Positions 14,653 to 16,334 of a stretch of 16,334 nucleotides of DNA are shown here, piece by piece. The DNA is from RHKX01 sp964497825 (GTDB taxonomy: Bacteria > Actinomycetota > Thermoleophilia > Solirubrobacterales > 70-9): the NCBI GenBank assembly GCA_964497825.1, contig CAZCFA010000066.1, positions 1-16,334 on the forward strand, given 5' to 3'. A program made the translations under genes and the position numbers. The number at the start of each line of letters is the position of its first letter. Position 1 is the stretch's first letter. The notes beneath the pieces are model-generated. The model was not told the DNA's origin. It was given only the letters and a program-made list of their open reading frames with translations, and searched no databases.

Positions 14653-15080
14653 CTGACCTCCAGGGGCTTCGGCTGCTGGGCGGCGTGCGGATGCTCGGCG
14701 CCGGCGTAGATCTTCAGCTTCAGCAGCTGCTTGCGGGCGAGCTTGTTGCGCGGCAGCATCCCCTTGACGGCGCGACGGATCACGTCCTCGGGCCTGTGGT
14801 CGAGCAGCTCCTGCAACGAGCGCGACCTGACCGCGCCCGGGTAGCCGCTGTGGCGGTAGTAGCGCTTGCTCCTCAGCTTGTCGCCGGTGACCGCGATCTT
14901 GTTGGCGTTGACGACGACGACGAAGTCGCCGACGTCGCAGTGCGGCGTGTACTCGGGCTTGCGCTTGCCGCGTAGCGTGTCGGCGATCTGGGTCGCGAGC
15001 CGGCCCAGCGTCCGCCCCTCGGCGTCGACGACGTACCAGTCGCGCCGGCGGGTCTCGGGTGTCGCTGCGTAGGTCTTCAT
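14649..15080 (-). CDS. rplM: 50S ribosomal protein L13
   Basis: L13 is an early-assembling large-subunit protein that binds 23S rRNA. The 143-residue product starts MKTYAATPETRRRDWYVVDA and continues GRTLGRLATQIADTLRGK, FVVVVNANKIAVTGDKL and the signature region AVKGMLPRNKLARKQLLKLK (about residues 108-127). It ends EHPHAAQQPKPLEVR. The ATG at 15080 is chosen because the family begins with MKTY-like sequence. The frame runs on to 15305 but would cross the riboswitch and promoter region of the opposite strand with no L13-like residues. rplM and rpsI are the usual conserved pair, and the rplM TGA overlaps the rpsI GTG. Confidence 0.97.
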   Translation of the reverse strand: MKTYAATPETRRRDWYVVDAEGRTLGRLATQIADTLRGKRKPEYTPHCDVGDFVVVVNANKIAVTGDKLRSKRYYRHSGYPGAVRSRSLQELLDHRPEDVIRRAVKGMLPRNKLARKQLLKLKIYAGAEHPHAAQQPKPLEVR

Positions 15081-15154
15081 TCGCGCCTGGATCCACGGCT
15101 CGACTGGCGCGTGGAACGCACGTCTCGGCCCCGCGGGCTCCGACGCGGCGGCGG

Positions 15155-15182
15155 ATGATAGCGCCGCGACCGCGGATATACT
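15155..15182. promoter_or_regulatory. Divergent -10-like boxes between rplM and the riboswitch
   Basis: The 120 bases between the rplM start and the riboswitch hold two candidate -10 boxes. On the plus strand TATACT (15177-15182) matches five of six consensus bases, and its start would fall near 15189, just before the riboswitch. On the minus strand TATCAT (15160-15155) also matches five of six and would give rplM a leader of about 70 bases. Neither has a good -35. The rest of 15081-15200 shows nothing else I can name. Confidence 0.4.
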
Positions 15183-15200
15183 GCCGCGCGCACAAGACCT

Positions 15201-15340
15201 GCCCAATCCCGGCTCGCAGGCGCCGGGAGCGGGGGAACCGATGGGAACGGCGAAGCCGTTCCCGAGGGGCGAATCCAGGCACCGGCCCGGTAGCGCTGCT
15301 CTCAAGCGCGAGCCCGTCAGCTCACCCCGTAGGCCCGAAC
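15201..15340 (+). ncRNA. Cyclic di-AMP riboswitch (ydaO-yuaA type)
   Basis: This leader RNA element would sense c-di-AMP and usually turns its gene off when the ligand is high. Conserved blocks appear in the expected order. AATC (15205-15208) leads into a P2 stem (15208-15213 with 15222-15227). Then comes AGCGGGGGAACC (15228-15239), a nine-pair hairpin (15243-15251 with 15255-15263, GAA loop), and GAGGGGCGAATCC (15264-15276). The 3' block is GAGCCCGTCAGCTCACCCCG followed by TAGGC (15310-15334). The last block and the GGGG-GAATC block are near-diagnostic when compared from memory with the B. subtilis ydaO RNA. The short closing stem P1 is the least certain part. It lies directly upstream of a secreted M23 peptidase, the class of target known for this riboswitch in Actinobacteria. 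No intrinsic terminator is visible between it and the gene. Confidence 0.93.
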
Positions 15341-15377
15341 GAGAGAGACGTACTTGAGCGCTGGCAGCAACCGGAGG

Positions 15378-16334
15378 ATGCGGCGGACCGCGACCGCCGC
15401 GATCGCCCTCGCCGGAACCTGCGTCGCGGCCGCGGCCGGCGCCGCGCTCGCCGCGGCCGGCGGCGGCGGGATCGGCACCCCGGATCCGCCCGAGGTCGAC
15501 GGCATCAGCTGCGTCGAGCGCTGCCTCGCGCTCCGCACCGTGGCCGAGACCGGCCGGGTCGAGCTCACCGGCAGCGGCCTCGCCGGCATCACCGCGGTTC
15601 GCTTCAAGGGTGCCGATCGCAGGCTCACGGTCCGCCCCGACTCGGCGACCGCGACGAGCGTCGTCGCGACGGTCCCGGTCGGCGCCGTCGACGGCCGGGT
15701 CCGGGTCACGACGATGTCGGGGCAGAAGGCGGCCTCACCGGTTGCGATCGAGATCGAGCCCAAGGACGCGGTCGAGGCGGTCGACGGCTTCGCGGTCAAG
15801 TCGGCGCAGGCGAAGCCGAGAAAGACCTTCTTCGACTCCGCCCGCGGCAGCGAGCTCGACTACCTGTTCGCGGCCCCGCGGCCGACCGACGTCCGCATCG
15901 ACGTGATCAGCAAGCGCAGCGGCGCGACCGTCGACTCGGTCGTGGAGAGGAACCAGCGGCCGTTCGCCAACCACAGCTTCAGCTGGGACGGGCTCGACGC
16001 CGACCGCGGCGTCGCCCGCAACGGCAAGTACAGGTTCAAGGTCTCCCAGCTCAGCGGCGGGCCCGGCGCCGGCGCCTCGTTCAAGCACTACGACCACATC
16101 TTTCCGCTGCGCGGCAAGCACTACTACGGCGACGGACTCGGCGCCGGCCGCGGGCACCAGGGACAGGACGTCTTCGGCCGCTGCGGGACGAAGATCGTCG
16201 CCGCCCGCGGCGGCCGGGTCCAGGTCAACGCCTACCAGTCGGCGGCCGGCTACTACGTCGTCATCGACGGCCAGCGGACCGGCCACGACTACGTCTACAT
16301 GCACATGGCCCGGCGCGGCCGGCCGGCCGCGGGA
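15378..16334 (+). CDS. Secreted M23 (LytM/lysostaphin-type) peptidase with IPT/TIG-like and FlgD-like domains (5' part)
   Basis: This is a probable exported zinc endopeptidase that cuts peptidoglycan cross-links; the 3' end lies outside the window. The 319 visible residues begin with a signal segment (MRRTATAAIALAGTC, about 1-28). An IPT/TIG-like beta domain follows (about 38-125: VELTGSGLAGITAVRFKG), with C45 and C49 before it. Then comes a FlgD-like Ig region (about 150-223: FSWDGLDADRGVARNGKYRF). The M23 domain starts at IFPLRGKHYYG. H260 and D264 in GHQGQD are the first two zinc ligands, and H309 in YVYMHM fits the catalytic His. The final HxH zinc motif must lie downstream. The ATG at 15378 directly abuts GGAGG, too close for a working ribosome-binding site. 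An in-frame TTG at 15354 with GAGAGA upstream is a real alternative start. Confidence 0.9.
   Translation, partial: MRRTATAAIALAGTCVAAAAGAALAAAGGGGIGTPDPPEVDGISCVERCLALRTVAETGRVELTGSGLAGITAVRFKGADRRLTVRPDSATATSVVATVPVGAVDGRVRVTTMSGQKAASPVAIEIEPKDAVEAVDGFAVKSAQAKPRKTFFDSARGSELDYLFAAPRPTDVRIDVISKRSGATVDSVVERNQRPFANHSFSWDGLDADRGVARNGKYRFKVSQLSGGPGAGASFKHYDHIFPLRGKHYYGDGLGAGRGHQGQDVFGRCGTKIVAARGGRVQVNAYQSAAGYYVVIDGQRTGHDYVYMHMARRGRPAAG

Noticed and set aside
1..16334. A mobile element, defence island, CRISPR array or new multi-gene system
   Set aside because: All genes belong to housekeeping or common envelope families with uniform composition. I saw no transposase, integrase, direct-repeat array, toxin-antitoxin pair or nuclease/helicase cluster.

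Overview
The window is a very GC-rich, densely packed stretch of ordinary bacterial chromosome. Most likely it comes from a high-GC actinobacterium, with Thermoleophilia/Solirubrobacterales as my best guess. The reasons are the strong G/C third positions, which create very long antisense shadow ORFs, a DUF3352 lipoprotein, a secreted GH114-type protein, a DrrAB-like exporter, and a cyclic-di-AMP riboswitch in front of a secreted M23 peptidase. The lineage is inferred from gene content and was not tested. I see no insertion sequence, integrase, CRISPR array, tRNA or rRNA. One 100-N assembly gap (14510-14609) interrupts rpsI.

Layout: 1-1994 (+) holds the 3' end of an ABC ATPase gene and two tandem ABC-2 permease genes, overlapping by one base at each junction (a DrrA/DrrB-type exporter). 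From 12990 down to 2013 every gene is on the minus strand, in the order glmM, glmS, a DUF3352 lipoprotein, acpS, nnr, alr, a CCA-adding-enzyme-like nucleotidyltransferase, a HIT protein, an enoyl-CoA hydratase and infA. Several pairs overlap by 3-4 bases (lipoprotein/acpS, nnr/alr, HIT/enoyl-CoA hydratase) and other gaps are 4-70 bases, so this is probably one or a few operons. A secreted GH114-family protein (13034-13882, +) diverges from glmM. rplM-rpsI (15080 to 13934, -) converge on it. A c-di-AMP riboswitch (about 15201-15340, +) and the start of a secreted M23 peptidase gene close the window.

How the genes fit together: the central cluster supplies the cell envelope. GlmS and GlmM make glucosamine-6-phosphate and then glucosamine-1-phosphate for UDP-GlcNAc, and Alr makes D-alanine. 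AcpS activates acyl carrier protein for lipid synthesis. Nnr repairs damaged NAD(P)H, and the CCA enzyme and IF-1 serve translation. The riboswitch-controlled M23 protein at the right edge would remodel peptidoglycan under control of the second messenger that reports envelope and osmotic state.

I found no convincing undescribed system. The points most worth a second look are the riboswitch-peptidase unit, the very long acidic N-terminal extension of ribosomal protein S9 (partly hidden by the gap), the GH114 protein beside the amino-sugar genes, and -10-like boxes placed as if several genes here were leaderless.
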